A DNA stretch of 64,000 nt from Chrysoperla carnea (GCF_905475395.1 NC_058338.1:96829435-96893434); one strand, 5' to 3'; numbered from the stretch's first letter, positions 1-29,620 are shown. Made by a program: numbers and translations. Notes: generated by a model not told the origin, from the letters alone.

Positions 1-355
1 TCATGGAGGCAGAGACCGATTTCATGTTAACAAATTGTTGTCATAAATAAGATGCCAGGAGTGTTTTTTATCTAGTTGGTCTCCTTTTATAATCTTCAAG
101 AGTCTAATAGTCAATGGTACTAGGTTGACTTTACAATTGCTTATTGTCTGACCTCTTGTTGAAAAGTATAGAAAAATTGAATCGTTTTTTTATTTGACAC
201 TTTTAATAGCTCTGTGCCCTCTTCAAGCTTGGGAAGAAATGTTTAAAATAAACCATCATGTTTTCTTTAAAATTTTTCAACAAAAGTTTTACTAGGTACT
301 ATTTTAAAGCATGTATATATCCAGCCTTATAATTGTTAAAAGTTTTGTGACAATC
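1..355. other. 5' flank of gene A
   Basis: No gene or mobile element is recognisable here. The last 65 bases (about 290-355, containing the TTTTAAAGCA block) align by eye with bases 2990-3060 upstream of gene B. The A/B duplication therefore carried the proximal promoter as well as the coding region. I see no clear TATA box or initiator that I would commit to. Confidence 0.4.
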
Positions 356-2843
<2,488 letters not shown>

Positions 2844-3082
2844 TAGAAAAATATTTTTGTAATTTTTTTTTTATTCATAATAAATAGTTTTGAATAAAAT
2901 TTATATCTGGAATTATTTCGAAAAAAATTTTTTTTATACAAATTTAGATTCATAAAATTTTATTAAATTATTAGAAAGTTATTTCAAATCTGGTGCTCTT
3001 TTAAAGCAAGTGCATTTTCAGCCTTACAGTTGTAAACGATTTTAAAGCGCGCTTCTTGTATTAATTTTAGATAACGGGTAAA

Positions 3083-9152
<6,070 letters not shown>

Positions 9153-9199
9153 TTTTTTTTTTGTTATTGTTTTTGTACTACAATAAAAAGATTAGTAAG

Positions 9200-9570
9200 A
9201 AAAAAGATCTGAGTGTTTTTACAAAGAACAACTTTACAGTTTAAAACTTGGCTATCTACCAGACCTCAAAAAAATTCAGATAGAACTTGGTCAAATAACG
9301 GAAAAAAGTTGAGTTTTTGAATTTAGTGACACCATCAAAGTGATAAAATTTAATTTGCTTTCAGCCAAATTTTATCCGATTTGAATGAATACACTTAGAA
9401 TTTTTTAACATTTTCTTTTGGGGATGAAGTTCTTAAATTTATTGTATATCTTTAACAGACATTATGAATGCGAAGTCATTTCTATATTATATCCGAAACA
9501 AAATTAATGGACTTGAAAAAATCGCATTAAATTTGGCTAAAATTTCGTCCATAATCCTAAAAAATCCGAA
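9200..9570. other. gap with no recognised feature
   Basis: AT-rich sequence between the end of gene B and the Gag/protease relic. I see no ORF with a recognisable domain, no terminal repeats and no RNA gene. Confidence 0.3.
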
Positions 9571-9573
9571 ATC

Positions 9574-10445
9574 CTAAAAATTTCGTATATAATTTGTGTA
9601 AATTTCACCATTATTTTTATATTCACCATATGTTTTTGCATTAAGCGTACACACGGCGGAACAAATTGTTTCCTGTCCATTCATCATTCTCACTCTGTTA
9701 TAACATGATTTTACTACTTTACTCCCACCCGCGAATTTAAAGGATAACATGGACACGGTGTATCCAGTGTCCAAGAGTGCATTTAATTTCTTATGCATAA
9801 ACTCCACCTCTACCATAGGAAGTTGTGCTGAACTCAACGGGTAGAAGCTGCCTGCACAACATACGGCGGCCTCTCCTACACATTTTAGGACACGATGGTG
9901 ATATATGCCCCTTTCCATTACATAAGCCCCTGATCCCTCTTGCTAGGCAAAACCTTGCCAAATGATCCTCCTTCTTGCAAATGAAACATCTCCTAAGCTC
10001 TGCTGAAGCAGCACTAACATTCCGTTCTGTAGTATTTACTAGCTCCCTCGCCCTTTCTATCAACTTTGCCAACGTCAATTTTTCGACACTGCAAGTAGCT
10101 ATCAATTGCTGCTTTACCGTTTCGGGTAGATCACAAACTATTGCACATTTAAGCCATTCATCAGATAGCATTTCGTCTCACCCGGTAACAACTTTCGAGT
10201 AATAAATTGTTCGTAGGCCTGCAATGGGTGTGCATAAAACGCTTCCACTAATGATTGTTTTAACTTTGAGTAATCGTCCTTCACATTACTGTCCAAACTT
10301 TCGTACATCGCGAAGGCACCTCACGATAGAAATAGGGGACAAAAAAAAGCCAAATCATTCACTTTCTGTAAACTTGGAACCAACTCCATCAAATTATTTC
10401 ACAATGTCTGAGTACTTTAACGGCACATTTGACATTGTTCCCGTA
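9574..10445 (-). pseudogene. LTR-retrotransposon Gag-protease relic
   Basis: Read on the minus strand. From about 10445 downward there is a Gag capsid-like stretch (AFYAHPLQAYEQF, then SDEWLKCAIV and LIERAREL), one intact CCHC zinc knuckle (CFICKKEDHLARFC) and a second knuckle lacking its first cysteine (LCNGKGHISPSC). In a shifted frame comes an aspartyl-protease active-site motif, LLDTGYTVSML, near 9750. Capsid is interrupted near 10165, where a block appears to be missing, and the frame changes again between 9918 and 9791. I see no reverse transcriptase, integrase or LTRs. Order and motifs fit a Ty3/Gypsy-type element. It is an old, broken copy. Confidence 0.75.
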
Positions 10446-10459
10446 ATGCCGAAATAGCT

Positions 10460-11040
10460 TGTAGTTATATTTAATTTAACAAATGTAAAGCTTATAAAAT
10501 TTTACTTGTTTTTTATTCAACGATATTTCTTACAATGACAAATGTATATTTTGTTGCTATAAAGAAAACATAGAAACACAGTATTATTTTCTTAGATACA
10601 TTGTTAGATAAATTGTTTCAATTTTCCCTTGTTTAATGCAGTGCCTATTAGTTTTCTCCAAACAAATCACACCTTCAAGAACCTAAAACCCTTATTGCTC
10701 GATTCAAAATTTCCATAGTTCTCCCTAATATTGTTTAGTGAATACAACAACATTGGTATTTCGTCCTCTAACTCAATTTCAAGAGAGTGTAGGAGCTTAA
10801 ACATGATATTTCGGTATAAAGAAAAAGGGGATTGGAAGAAGAGCCCCTTAAAATTAGTTTTTAGGAGTGTTAACTTCCCAATCCTTTTTTCAATCAAAAT
10901 CACTTCCTTAACACTAACGTAACTCACATACAAAGGACCCCGCACAGAATAAATTCATTTTTGGTTTCCGTTAAAATTTTTTGAATTCATGAAAAACCCT
11001 CGCTTCCGAGTTACCGAGTTTCAAAGGTTATGCCTACATG
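10460..11040. other. no recognised feature
   Basis: Open frames of 60-110 codons occur on both strands at 10667-11321. None shows a domain or paralog, and they overlap on opposite strands. I treat them as chance ORFs. Confidence 0.3.
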
Positions 11041-11044
11041 AGAT

Positions 11045-11563
11045 ATTGGTTTTTGATTTCGGCAAAAATTTTCTTAAAACTACGATTAAGGTAGTTTTGA
11101 AAACCCTTCCTTTCCAAGCTACGGCCTCGAGCGAAGGCCAAAACTCTAGATTTCCGTATTTTGCACACACAGTCACGTGTTATGAATGTTATGTGTGTTT
11201 CGATAACTATTTTTCTCGGCCGAAAAATGTCATGTGTGTAAAACGCCCTTATAAACCAACCCTCAAAACACTTTACTTCAACTCAGACAAGATTTCCTTT
11301 TTTTATACAGTCATACTATAAATGCCATTCTTGTCTTGTTCTACATTTTATTTTATTTTTATAAATTAGTTTCTTTGGAAGCTTGTATAGTGCAAGTGTG
11401 TGTGTGTGTTTGGGTGTATTCACGTAGCAATCTGCAATTATCTCATGTGCAGGCATAACTTTTGAAGTTGAGTGCATAAGAATCTTTGTTCGGCATGATA
11501 AAAACTACCTTAATTCATAGTTTTCAAAAAATTTAAACCGAAACCAAAAATCAAGGTATTGTG
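11045..11563. repeat. imperfect inverted repeat
   Basis: The segment 11045-11097 (GGTTTTTGATTTCGG ... TTAAGGTAGTTTT) is complementary to 11500-11563 with small gaps. The roughly 400 bases between include a (GT)n tract at 11395-11412. It is probably an old terminal-inverted-repeat element; no target duplication was found. Confidence 0.5.
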
Positions 11564-11800
11564 TGCGGGATCCTTTCTCAACCATCTAACTCAATTTAGA
11601 GCATTAACCACGAAAAACATATTGAGATAAAATAAAAGAGCTGGAGGATTGAGAAATGGGCACCTCCAAAAGGCATTTTTTAATACGCACTCCGCATCTC
11701 TTCACGCTGACCTTCGAAACAGTACTTAAGTCTATATTTTTGGTGAAAATAGGACTACTTAATAACATAAAATGCAAATACAAGAATATTTTTAATATAA

Positions 11801-12388
11801 AACAAGTGAAAACAAATAATTGACTGAGTTAATTGTTGAAATATCATGTATAGACTGTGTTGATTGCGCAATCGTTTGTATTTTTACGTCATGTAATAAG
11901 TAAAGAAAGATAGCCACTCTTACATAGATATCTACACATGTATAACTGATATGACCATATAATACATACTATATAATTTGCGCCCTCGCGGTTAAACAGT
12001 GAGGTTTACGAAAAATTTATAATAATATTTTAATATGTTGATTTTTTAATTAGGAACATTATATTCAAACTTTTGTTCTATCTCAAACGGTTTACAAGAT
12101 GGGTCCTACGAACCCAAGATCGAATTCGCCTATGTTGCTCATTTACGAACTCGACATCACTTTATACGCCCTGACCATGCTATAAAAATTTCAGCTTGTT
12201 ATCTCTTTTCGTTTTTGAGTAATCGTGTCAACACACGGACAGACAGACAATCGGAAATGGACTAATTAGGTGATTTTAATTATGAACACGTATACAAAAA
12301 TTTTGTTCTTTGCATCAATATTTTAAGCGTTTCAAACTTGGGACTAAACTTAGTATGCCTTGATATATTTCATATATATACATGGTAT
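11801..12388 (-). repeat. Helentron-like (HINE) element, near full length
   Basis: A roughly 588-base copy upstream of gene C. In native (minus) orientation it starts at the terminal palindrome TATACCATGTATATATGAAA near 12388, passes TTTAGTCCCAAG and a GTCTGTC microsatellite (complement of ACGGACAGACAGAC at 12235), and ends at 11801 with the stem-loop and CACTTGTT tail. Confidence 0.75.
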
Positions 12389-12750
12389 AAAAAATTATAG
12401 TTCAAGTAAGAAATTGTATATTAGAACTTTGTCTTTATTAGCAATCTAGCTCCAAAGAGGACATCAATGTCCTTACAAATTGTTTAATTTTTCTTATTAA
12501 TTAAACAATTAATACTTCGGAAATTCGATAAATTTACGAAAAAAATCAATTTAAAACAAAAATAATTCTTATGTTATTTTATTCGATTTCTTTTAAAATC
12601 AATAACAAACCCCCTTAAATATGACTGTCTAATAAAACTTCTGTGAACTGTTTTAAGATGTCTAGAAAATAGTTGTTTTGTTTATTTAAGTAATAAAGTA
12701 CAAAGTACCTGTTATGTTTTTTAAACGTTTGTACTAAAATTCCTCTTACA

Positions 12751-21511
<8,761 letters not shown>

Positions 21512-21608
21512 TTATGTATATACCTATTCTAAGAAGATGATGAGCATAGGCACTTTATGGATGGAACTTTAATAGAAAATTTTTAATTCGATATATTCGA
21601 AGCTTATA

Positions 21609-22274
21609 AAAAGTGTTCCAATAAGAACGCCGGTTTCAAACTGTGTCATCAAATGATATTAAAATAGAATTAGCCGTTCGTTAGTAGACAGGTGGAGGTT
21701 AAGTACAATAGAGTGCTACAATACACAACAACGTATCATTATGTAGAATGATTTTCAAAGTGGTGAAAGTTTCGCAGCCACAGTTCGAAAGAAACAGGTA
21801 CAGTTATGAACCATCGAAATTCTCCAAATGAAGCCACTGTGCGCAAATTAATGAAAAAATATTAGCAAACTGGGTCTGTAAATTTCGAAAAAACAGAAAC
21901 AAGTACTCGTCTTGGTCGCTTTACTAAAAATATCGCAGCAGTGGGAGCTATTGAAGAAGTGAAACTGTTGAATTACTGCATGAGTCATTTGCTGGTCGTG
22001 TTATGTCTCGTTTTGGAAATCGGCATTGATTGCCCAGATCATACGATTTAACACCTGTGAATTTTTGTCTTTAGGGTTTTTTAAAGCCACAAGCCCTTAA
22101 AAATTTCATGAAAAAAGTACGTATGTGCCAGCAAAGCCGAGGCGGTCATTTGTCGAATGTCTTATTCCATTCATAACCGCATGATGTGTTCATTATTATT
22201 CAATAAATGTTTCAAACCTATGCCACAAATATACAGGTTTTCTTTCAAAACCGGTGTTATTATTGGAACACCCT
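21609..22274 (+). mobile_element. mariner-like deletion derivative
   Basis: Same family as 7658-8801, but 666 bases long. Terminal repeats are at 21609 and 22274, with TA on each side. The 5' transposase start and the 3' end (ALKNFMKK block, then QQSRGGHL) survive; the middle with the catalytic region is deleted. It begins 98 bases after the stop codon of gene C and contains an AATAAA at about 22200. Confidence 0.85.
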
Positions 22275-22716
22275 TTATTTCAATAAAGAGACGTGTAAAA
22301 AGTGCAATAATCAAAAGATTTATTTGTAAAGTATATCGTTTATAAATCATGGTTATGAAAATTGAATCGGTTATTATAGTACTGTGTGAAAAAGTGCAAT
22401 AATCAAAGATTTATTTGTAAAATTAATCTCGTAAAAGTCATGGTCATGAAAATTGAATCGGTAATAGTCCTGCGTACAAGAAAGTAATTATAACGTTTTT
22501 TAAATTGTGATTTTTTTTAATTACTCAAAATTTTTTATTTAAAACGTAAATATATTTAATAAGTTTTATTAAAATAGTAAAAATAGTTTTTTTTTTTGTT
22601 AAATCCTCTCTCCAAATTAGATTCAAAAATTGAAAAGGAACTTTATATTATATATATATATGTATATAACAAATTTTTTAATAATTGGCATAAAACTTTT
22701 TGGCTTCATGGAGCCC

Positions 22717-22721
<5 letters not shown>

Positions 22722-22770
<49 letters not shown>
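22722..22770. repeat. (TA)n microsatellite
   Basis: Uninterrupted TA dinucleotides. The Tyr-Ile-rich open frames across it on both strands are artefacts of the repeat. Confidence 0.95.
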
Positions 22771-22774
<4 letters not shown>

Positions 22775-22950
22775 CATCTCCATCTTTTATATTTTTGGAG
22801 AAAATGGACACCAAAGTTTTGCCTTAATTTGCCCCTGCACGAGAAAACAATGATGATAACGAAAAAATTTTTCAAACAAAAGTTGTTTATTTTGGTATAA
22901 GGAACATTTTTTACCTTTAAACTTTTGTTCTATCTCTAACGGTTTAGCAT
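22775..22950 (-). repeat. HINE core fragment
   Basis: Shares the GGAGAAAATGGACACCAAAG module with 29866 and 32140, then the ACTTTTGTTCTATCTCTAAC stretch of the family core. Both ends are missing. Confidence 0.6.
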
Positions 22951-24730
22951 AAGGAAAACTCAAAATTTTAGTATTTCTGAAATTTCCAAGCATCATATCT
23001 CAAAAACTATTAGACATACGGAACTGTGAATCGGCTTAAATTGTTTCAAATTTAGTATACTTTAATGGTAGCAACTAACGTCCAAAGCTCACAGTTTTTT
23101 AATTAAACTGCAAAAACTAAAAAAAGTTCGAAAATTTTTCGGTTTTTCACGTATTATGCAGGAAGCACAACTTTTTTTTGCTTGCAAAATGTGGTTTCAC
23201 GCTCTCCTAAGGGGTCCAAATAAAATACTAAAAAAGTAGCTTTACATCGTACTTTGCCATTTTAATGTAGGATTTGACTGGCGTATAGATCCCCTTATAT
23301 GTATTTTTCTACGGTTTTATCCGTTTTATTCAAGTGGGCTTTGATTAAAAAAAACATTTATTTAGGTACAATTTTCTATAGATATCAATAAACAAAATTT
23401 ATTCTTATAAAGCATCACGATTTTCAATATTATGAACAGGAATTATGTTTAACGGATTTTGAATTAAATTCAAGTAAAATATGGATTATGAGAGGGGAGA
23501 AGAAAAGCAAGGTAGGATACATACAAGTGAAATTTGCAAAATTTAAAAAACCTCCGACAAATGGGGATTTTTTTGGAACTCTTTCCAAATTGAACCCATT
23601 TTCTTTAAACATAGCTGAGAGCACTCTCAGTTAAATAACATCCCTGTTTTTTGCGTCAGGGATTAAAAGCGACTCCAAAAAACCCTTTATACGTCATAAA
23701 AATTCTGAATTTGGGGGAGGGGAGTGGATGTTGTAAAAAGGGCTATATTAATAAAAACGTCTAAAGTTTTGGGTTACTTTAGCATTTTAAACTATTTTGA
23801 ACTCTTTTTAAAATACATTTATTTCATACACCCCTTCCCCCTAATAGCCTTCTGAAGCCAAAGCAAATAATACCCCGAAAGCCAGTCCATACACCTCCCA
23901 AACAATTATTTCTAGAAAGTGTTAAATTTTCCGTTTTTCGCAAAAATATGGATCAAGGAGTCATTTTACGGGTATGCAACTTATTCTAAAATCGAAAGAT
24001 AATAAAAAATGCTACAAATTAAAAAAAATTTAACCCCGTAGGACAAAATGGCATAAAATGGCAGCCATTTTAAACAATTCACTAAATTGGAAATTTTAGC
24101 CGAACTATTTAACGGATTTCGCTAAAATTTAACCGACAGTTGTAAGTAATAAAACCTACTATTGATATTAGTTCATTAAAATCAATCAATTATTTTTCAA
24201 GTTACAGTCAAATGAACTGTTTTACTATATGTATGTATACATATAGTATATATGTATATATACATAACTGGGAGGGGAAGGGACGAAACCCCCCCAAAAA
24301 AATATGAGGAGTAGTTCTTAACATTGAATACAAACCTACAAAATTTGAATGTCTCCTCTTGCGAATATAAAATAAAAATGATAAAATTTCTGAAAAAAAT
24401 TTCATTTTTGACGCCATTTTGTTGGTTAGACATGTTGCACCACTCCGGGAAAGTACAAAATTTCAAAAAATAATTATTTTCATTAGAAAGGAAAAACCCC
24501 AAAAATTCGCTGCCCGAACTTTTAATCCATACACAAGGCTTAATTTTATTCTACTAATATTAAAATGGTCCAGCATATATTTTTTTTTATTTGAATTTAT
24601 TAAGGTCGTGCGGTTTCAAGGGATCCCGGCTTTTACGCGTGGTTTGAATATTGAAGTACTATATATTTTTCACATTGTAATTTTTTGTTTCTTGAGAAAT
24701 ACTAAATTAATAGTTAATAAATATTGTTAG
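22951..24730. other. no recognised gene; upstream of gene D
   Basis: Repetitive-looking AT-rich sequence with several G or C runs. I found neither the missing first exon of gene D nor a transposon boundary. Open frames at 24197-24730 lack domains. Confidence 0.3.
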
Positions 24731-27700
24731 ATACTACTGTAACAGATCATACGAATATAAATACGACTTCGGCAAACGAAGATGACTCAGATGATTATGA
24801 AGATTTCCCTTGTCCAAACGATTATCAACGTACAACTAGACAACCAGAATATGGTAGAGGAACTGGAAATCGAATAGATGAAATGTCTAGACCTACAAAA
24901 CGAAGACTTTTGGCTTTATACGAACAATATGGACGGTCATTATCACCAAACAGGCTGAGAAATGTGAAACAAATGCTTGAAGAAATGTTTTGCATGACTC
25001 CAGAGTACGTTATTTATATGTTCAAAATATATTTCATATACAATGTGTGTTTGTACCATCTAGGAGGCATACTAATATCATTAGTATGATAGTATACATG
25101 CGAAGCGGGTGGGTATCACTTTAGTTAAAAATAAAGATGACCTAAGTAGGGCCAGGTTAACTATATTAGGCAGAGTAGGCAACTGCTTTCAAAAGAGAGT
25201 ACCCCGGCATGGTTAATCCGACCCTGACGGTACGTATTTATATACGTATTTATATAATACAAAAAACTGATCCAGATGATTGAGGCAAAAATCGAAATTT
25301 ATTTCGAAATATCCTAGAGTTCTCCTTTGATAATATTTATAGTTTTACCGTTGCTAACATTGCGTCAGATTCTAATCTAATAATTTGAAAAAAAAGTATT
25401 TAAATCATTTTATTGCGACTATAATTTTAATATGATTTAGTTTTATAATTAAAGAATTTAATTTTAATTTGCCAGACAGAAATTCGGTTGCTTTACTAGC
25501 GCGAATACTTCGTTAATTAACGCAACCGCTCTCAGAAGCAAAACGTACTTCATTCCTACTTTCAATAAGGAAAGAAATATCCGAAATTCAGCCATCTTAT
25601 AATAAGGTAAATGTACCATATTACGGGATGTTTAGGCATAATGCACAATGCACTTTGAAGCTGATTATTGAAATAAATATAAATATTTCTACTATAAAAA
25701 TTGGTTTGTCGTATAAAATGATATATTGAAAATATTTCAAGTTGTAATTTTCTCCTTTACAATGTGACACTCCCGGAATTGCATACATAACTAAAAACTC
25801 TGCTCATTATTCCGGGAGTTAAAAACGCATTATATACTTATCATAAAAAGCAAGTATTTTAGAAAAAATAAGCCAAATTACAAAAAAAACATCCCGTAAT
25901 TACCTCACAAAAATCTACGGTTTCTACTGCTTCGATTAGTATAAAATATTTTAATAATTATAACACCAATTTAAAATGAGAGTTAAAAAATGCTTCTTAT
26001 TTTCCCCAATTACGGTAGACTCCCGTAATTTGGTTCACTATTACTGATTTAAGAACATAATTACGGGAATCATAATTTAAAGAAAATAAATAATTAAAAT
26101 AATTTGAAAAAGCTTTAAAACGATTTATTTATTCATTCAAAACAATATTTTTACATATTTAAATATGATAAACTTACCAGTAAAGTAAAAAATGCTTAAC
26201 AATCCAACACTGTCACACTTATACAGACAACATATTTGAAAATAAAACCAGATGTTAACCGATCGCTCAGTTTTTCGATCAGTATGAGTATTGTGTAATT
26301 AGATTTGTTCAAAAGTCGATTTTTTGAGTTCGTATTTTAGTTCTAAATGCTCTGTTGGTTTTTAAAATTAAAAATTTATTTAGTGTTTCATATTTTTTGA
26401 TTAAAATAAAAAAGTCCCGGAATAACGTACTACCCCGTAATAATGTACATTTACCTTAAACTCTCGAAAACGTTACCAGCTCTCGTACTATAAGTATAGG
26501 TATCTTACCCTTAACAATCTTTTAGTGTACCGTCTACTGCTTCTCTTATCTTACTCTGGAGTCGAACCTTCAGAGTCCTATTCACTTAGAACGGAAGATA
26601 AATGTTTTAACGGTTCTTTATTAATCGAGTACTGTGTTAAAGACCGATAAAACTTCCAAAAAAGATTGCAGTTTGTCATCTCCGCAACTAAAGATTTCGC
26701 CTATCTTTACCATGGACATTGATAATGCCTAAGATCATAAAGATAGTTACACCTTAAGGGTAAGTTAAGATGCCTCATTTTATTACTGCCCTAAAGCTTT
26801 CAGCCTCCATCAAGCTGAAAGGGGCAAGGCCAGATAATTGTAGGCCAGAGTCATGGGCACAGACTAATCCTTGATAACTTTTGGCTAAAACACTTTCCCG
26901 TAGTTTTCGTTCGATTAAATGCAATAATAACATATTTTTAAGTCGCATTTCCTCCGAAACCGGATGGTTTTCGAAAAATTGGTTTAGATAAAAAATGTTA
27001 GTTCTTTTATGAGGATCAACTTTCTAATTTAAAGTGTTGTTCTATCTTTTACCGTTTAGAATCTAAATTGACTGTTAAAGAAACCCGAAGAACTATGTCC
27101 AATCTGATGTCAAAACACGATGTCCCCCATCAAACTCTGCAACTTTTAAGTTATTTTTTGATTGGTTAGCTACAAAACAATATAATTAGGTGTATGTATT
27201 AAAATAGTCCACCCTGTAGATACAAAGTTACATATGATAGCTAAAAAAATAATATTTTGATTAGGGAAAAAATTTCTATTAAATTGAAACTATTATTTCT
27301 AGACAAACAGAAAAATACTTTCAAGAATTACGAGAAGAAGCGGAGAATCGAAAACGTTTACGAAAACTACGACGCAAAGAACATTTACGGTACAAGAAAC
27401 AAAAATCTCGCGAACGAAAAGCAAAAGTTCGTTTGAAGGTAATTTGTATTTTACGTGATTGTATGATTAAAGCGTACAACACACCCATGCAGATTTTGAT
27501 GAGCGAACGATTACGCCAAGTATCGAATGTGTGTTTAGCACAACTTTGTGATATTCTATGTAGGAAAATTCCTGACAGAGATTCACAAGATCGAGTCTCA
27601 CGTTTATTGATAGCATTCGCCGATTGGATGGCATATTGGATTGAAGCGATTGCATACGATTTAGAAACGTATAAATTAGATGATGATAATGTGAGCGCTG

Positions 27701-27807
27701 TTGATGTAGTTGAAAGCCCAGGAAAAGTTAAAAATAATTTTGATTCGGATCCAGCTTACAATAAATTTGATACAGATAGAATAGATATCACTTCTTTAAC
27801 TGATTAA
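24731..27807 (+). CDS. uncharacterised charged protein (gene D), 5' end missing
   Basis: Two exons are visible: 24731-25004 (acceptor TTGTTAG, donor GAGTACGT) and 27303-27807 (acceptor ATTTCTAG), joined in phase 2 to give about 259 residues ending ITSLTD. Order: an acidic Ser/Thr-rich start (DDSDDYEDF), a basic stretch (RPTKRRLLALYEQYG, RLRNVKQML), a strongly basic helix-prone region (RKRLRKLRRKEHLRYKKQK) likely to be a coiled coil or nucleic-acid/nuclear-localisation segment, then a Cys- and Leu-rich helical part (LCDILCRKIPDRDSQD, FADWMAYWIEAIAYD) and an acidic tail. No start codon is in frame, so at least one upstream exon is required. Codon use and splice phase support a real host gene. 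I do not recognise the family. The 2.3-kb intron holds a TIR element, a Helitron end and half a fold-back. No AATAAA follows closely; AATATA is near 27850. Confidence 0.72.
25099..25125 (+). mobile_element. Helitron 3' end remnant
   Basis: The segment GCGAAGCGGGTGGGTATCAC matches the 3' hairpin region of 17831-18275; the terminal CTAG has become TTAG. Only the last 25-30 bases are recognisable. Confidence 0.5.
25235..25340. repeat. dispersed repeat fragment
   Basis: Inverted copy of 17520-17610, containing ATACAAAAAACTGAT and AAAATCGAAATTTATTTCGA. Intron of gene D. Confidence 0.55.
25605..26456. mobile_element. non-autonomous TIR element with TA target duplication
   Basis: The ends are AGGTAAATGTACCATATTAC and the complement of AGGTAAATGTACATTATTAC, each flanked by TA (25603-25604 and 26457-26458). 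The interior repeatedly carries TTACGGG/CCCGTAA or CCCGGAAT-type motifs near both ends and in the middle, like subterminal transposase sites. 852 bases, no transposase frame. Superfamily is probably Tc1/mariner from the TA duplication. In the intron of gene D. Confidence 0.7.
26848..27216. repeat. half of the 18.7-kb fold-back family
   Basis: Matches 19030-19375 (TTTCTAATTTAAAGTGTT, CTAAATTGACTGTTAAAG, ACTATGTCCAATCT) and then continues to an intact terminus CACCCTG followed by TA. It supplies the right end missing from the copy in gene C. Confidence 0.65.
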
Positions 27808-27839
27808 AGGGTCAAAAATGTTTGTGTTTTTTTGTAACA

Positions 27840-28235
27840 TTATGCCAAAATATATTTAAAAAATTAGCGGTAATTTAGTGTTATTAATTTCAATAAGGTG
27901 CCCTGACAAAAAAGTTGGATTCATGAATCGTACATTTCGGATTCGCCATGTTATTTCAAGTGCTTTTGTCTGCTAAACGGTGACAATTTCTATGAAATGT
28001 TGGCAAAACAGTCTCTTTTCATTTGAAGAAAACATTTAAGAAGTAAATCCCTGAATTATTTTAAGGTGTTTCGATACCAAAGAGAAAGTGTTCCCAAAAA
28101 AAAAAAACTAAAATTTTCTGAAGGCCCGTGCACAAGGAGTTTTGGGGGTCAAAGACCCCCCCCCTCCATTGAGAATCTGCTCACATAAATTTTGCACTTA
28201 TAATATAATCCTGTAAATGCACCTTTTTATGAAAC
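27840..28235. other. no recognised feature
   Basis: Between gene D and the hAT relic. A C-run with GACCCCCCCCCTCC at 28157 may be the edge of the hAT element, but I could not match it to an opposite end. Confidence 0.3.
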
Positions 28236-28239
28236 GCAT

Positions 28240-28915
28240 TTCCATTGACTAGTCAGATACCCATGCATATTTTGAGCTCGATACATTCTTTGAATTTGTT
28301 TTTGAGTCGAGTACTTCAAACAGAAAACCTGGATCTTGGCGAGGCTATCGAACTGGTAACATATTTCGCTTGAAAGAAGAGGAAACGTTGGAACATTTTA
28401 GGAACATTTTCAAAACCAGAAGCGATATCTGCGATGAAAACAACATAGAATTGCGGAAGCCAAGTTTCACGTTATAAGAGACTTAACGCTCGAATATACA
28501 GACTGATTCAGTTAATTTTGATTTTAGATCGAATTTTAAATCATCGCAATATTTTATCAAATTTAGCTTGTTTCTTTCTGAATAAAATGAAAAATTTTGA
28601 TGAAAACTCCTGCTCGACTTTTTGAACTAGAATATTCAATTTTGCACGATGATTCTCTCGACATCTGAGTCGATGACGTTCAACTTTAGTGAAAACGCAT
28701 TGCCGGACGGTATGCCAAAAATTCACTCGAAGCAGTCGGTATTTGCTATAAGGATATTCTGGCAGTTTTACCTGTGACAACAGTGGCGAATGTACAATGA
28801 CAAAGTCTCAATATCGGCTAAACGGTTTAGTCCTCGCTCCTCAACATCGCGGTGTTGAGGTCGATGCATACAGAGTTTTGGAAAAGTTTTCTTTCTGTAT
28901 CTCGTAGAATTAACT
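28240..28915 (+). pseudogene. hAT transposase C-terminal relic
   Basis: Plus-strand fragments in different frames: LDLGEAIELV near 28340, then EEETLEHFRNIF, CDENNIELRKPS, DILAVLPVTTVANV near 28765 (the LPVTTA-type motif of hAT transposases) and TMTKSQYRLNGLVL, followed by VDAYRVLEKFSF and a stop at about 28910. This order is the hAT C-terminal dimerisation region. There are several frameshifts and stops. The minus-strand frame at 28541-28780 is a shadow. Confidence 0.75.
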
Positions 28916-28929
28916 TATTGAAAAATAGT

Positions 28930-29620
28930 GACTAGTGATAATTATTATGAAAAAATTATGGTAATGTGTGTATTAAATTGTGTACGCTATTAAAAATTTT
29001 GAAAAAAGACTTTCTTGCTTAGACGGGCCTAGCTTTATGGATTGTCGATATATGAGGTGCCAGTGTTAATTGGCACTCAGTAGCTAATATCATTCTTCTT
29101 GCAAAGGAGATAAATGTAACGTTGAAATTTTCAATCTGGGGGCACTTCGAATGATTCGTACATAAACTCGGTGATTCGATACTTCTATAACTTCAGAAAA
29201 CAGTTACCCTTTCTTATCTATTTGAAACAAATGTTTACAAAAATACAGTTTGTAAAAATTCTTCCAACTCACGTTTTCGAGATGCTAGGGCCTGGGTTGT
29301 TGCATGCACGGAGTTAAATTAAAATAATAAAAATAGACGATGGCAGTGGGAATTAGAGTAATCCCAAAATTTTGGGAGTCGACCCTTGAATTCTAGAGAA
29401 AAAAATAGGTGCTTCTTTTTTTTAATTTGACATTTACCTATGTGAAAATTGAAAAATAAGTTTTTTCGGGGAAAATGTTTCAAACGAAAAATCACATCAA
29501 GTTACAACACACCAGAATTTCATCTAATTGTTTCCAGGTTCATTTAAAACGTCATTCTGATTTATAACTCTCAAACATTATAGTAGCACAACAAAATTAA
29601 ATAAAAAAGTAATTGTAATA
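28930..29620. other. no recognised feature
   Basis: No domain, boundary or RNA gene seen. Possibly the remaining 3' part of the hAT element, but I could not find its terminus. Confidence 0.25.

Noticed and set aside
10667-11321. Overlapping frames of 63-110 codons on both strands
   Set aside because: No homology recognised, conflicting strands, and part of the region is an inverted repeat.
22596-22900. Three overlapping open frames rich in Tyr-Ile on both strands
   Set aside because: Produced by the (TA)n microsatellite at 22722-22770; no domain and mutually exclusive frames.
28541-28780. 79-codon minus-strand frame
   Set aside because: Antisense shadow of the hAT transposase relic, which reads on the plus strand with recognisable motifs.
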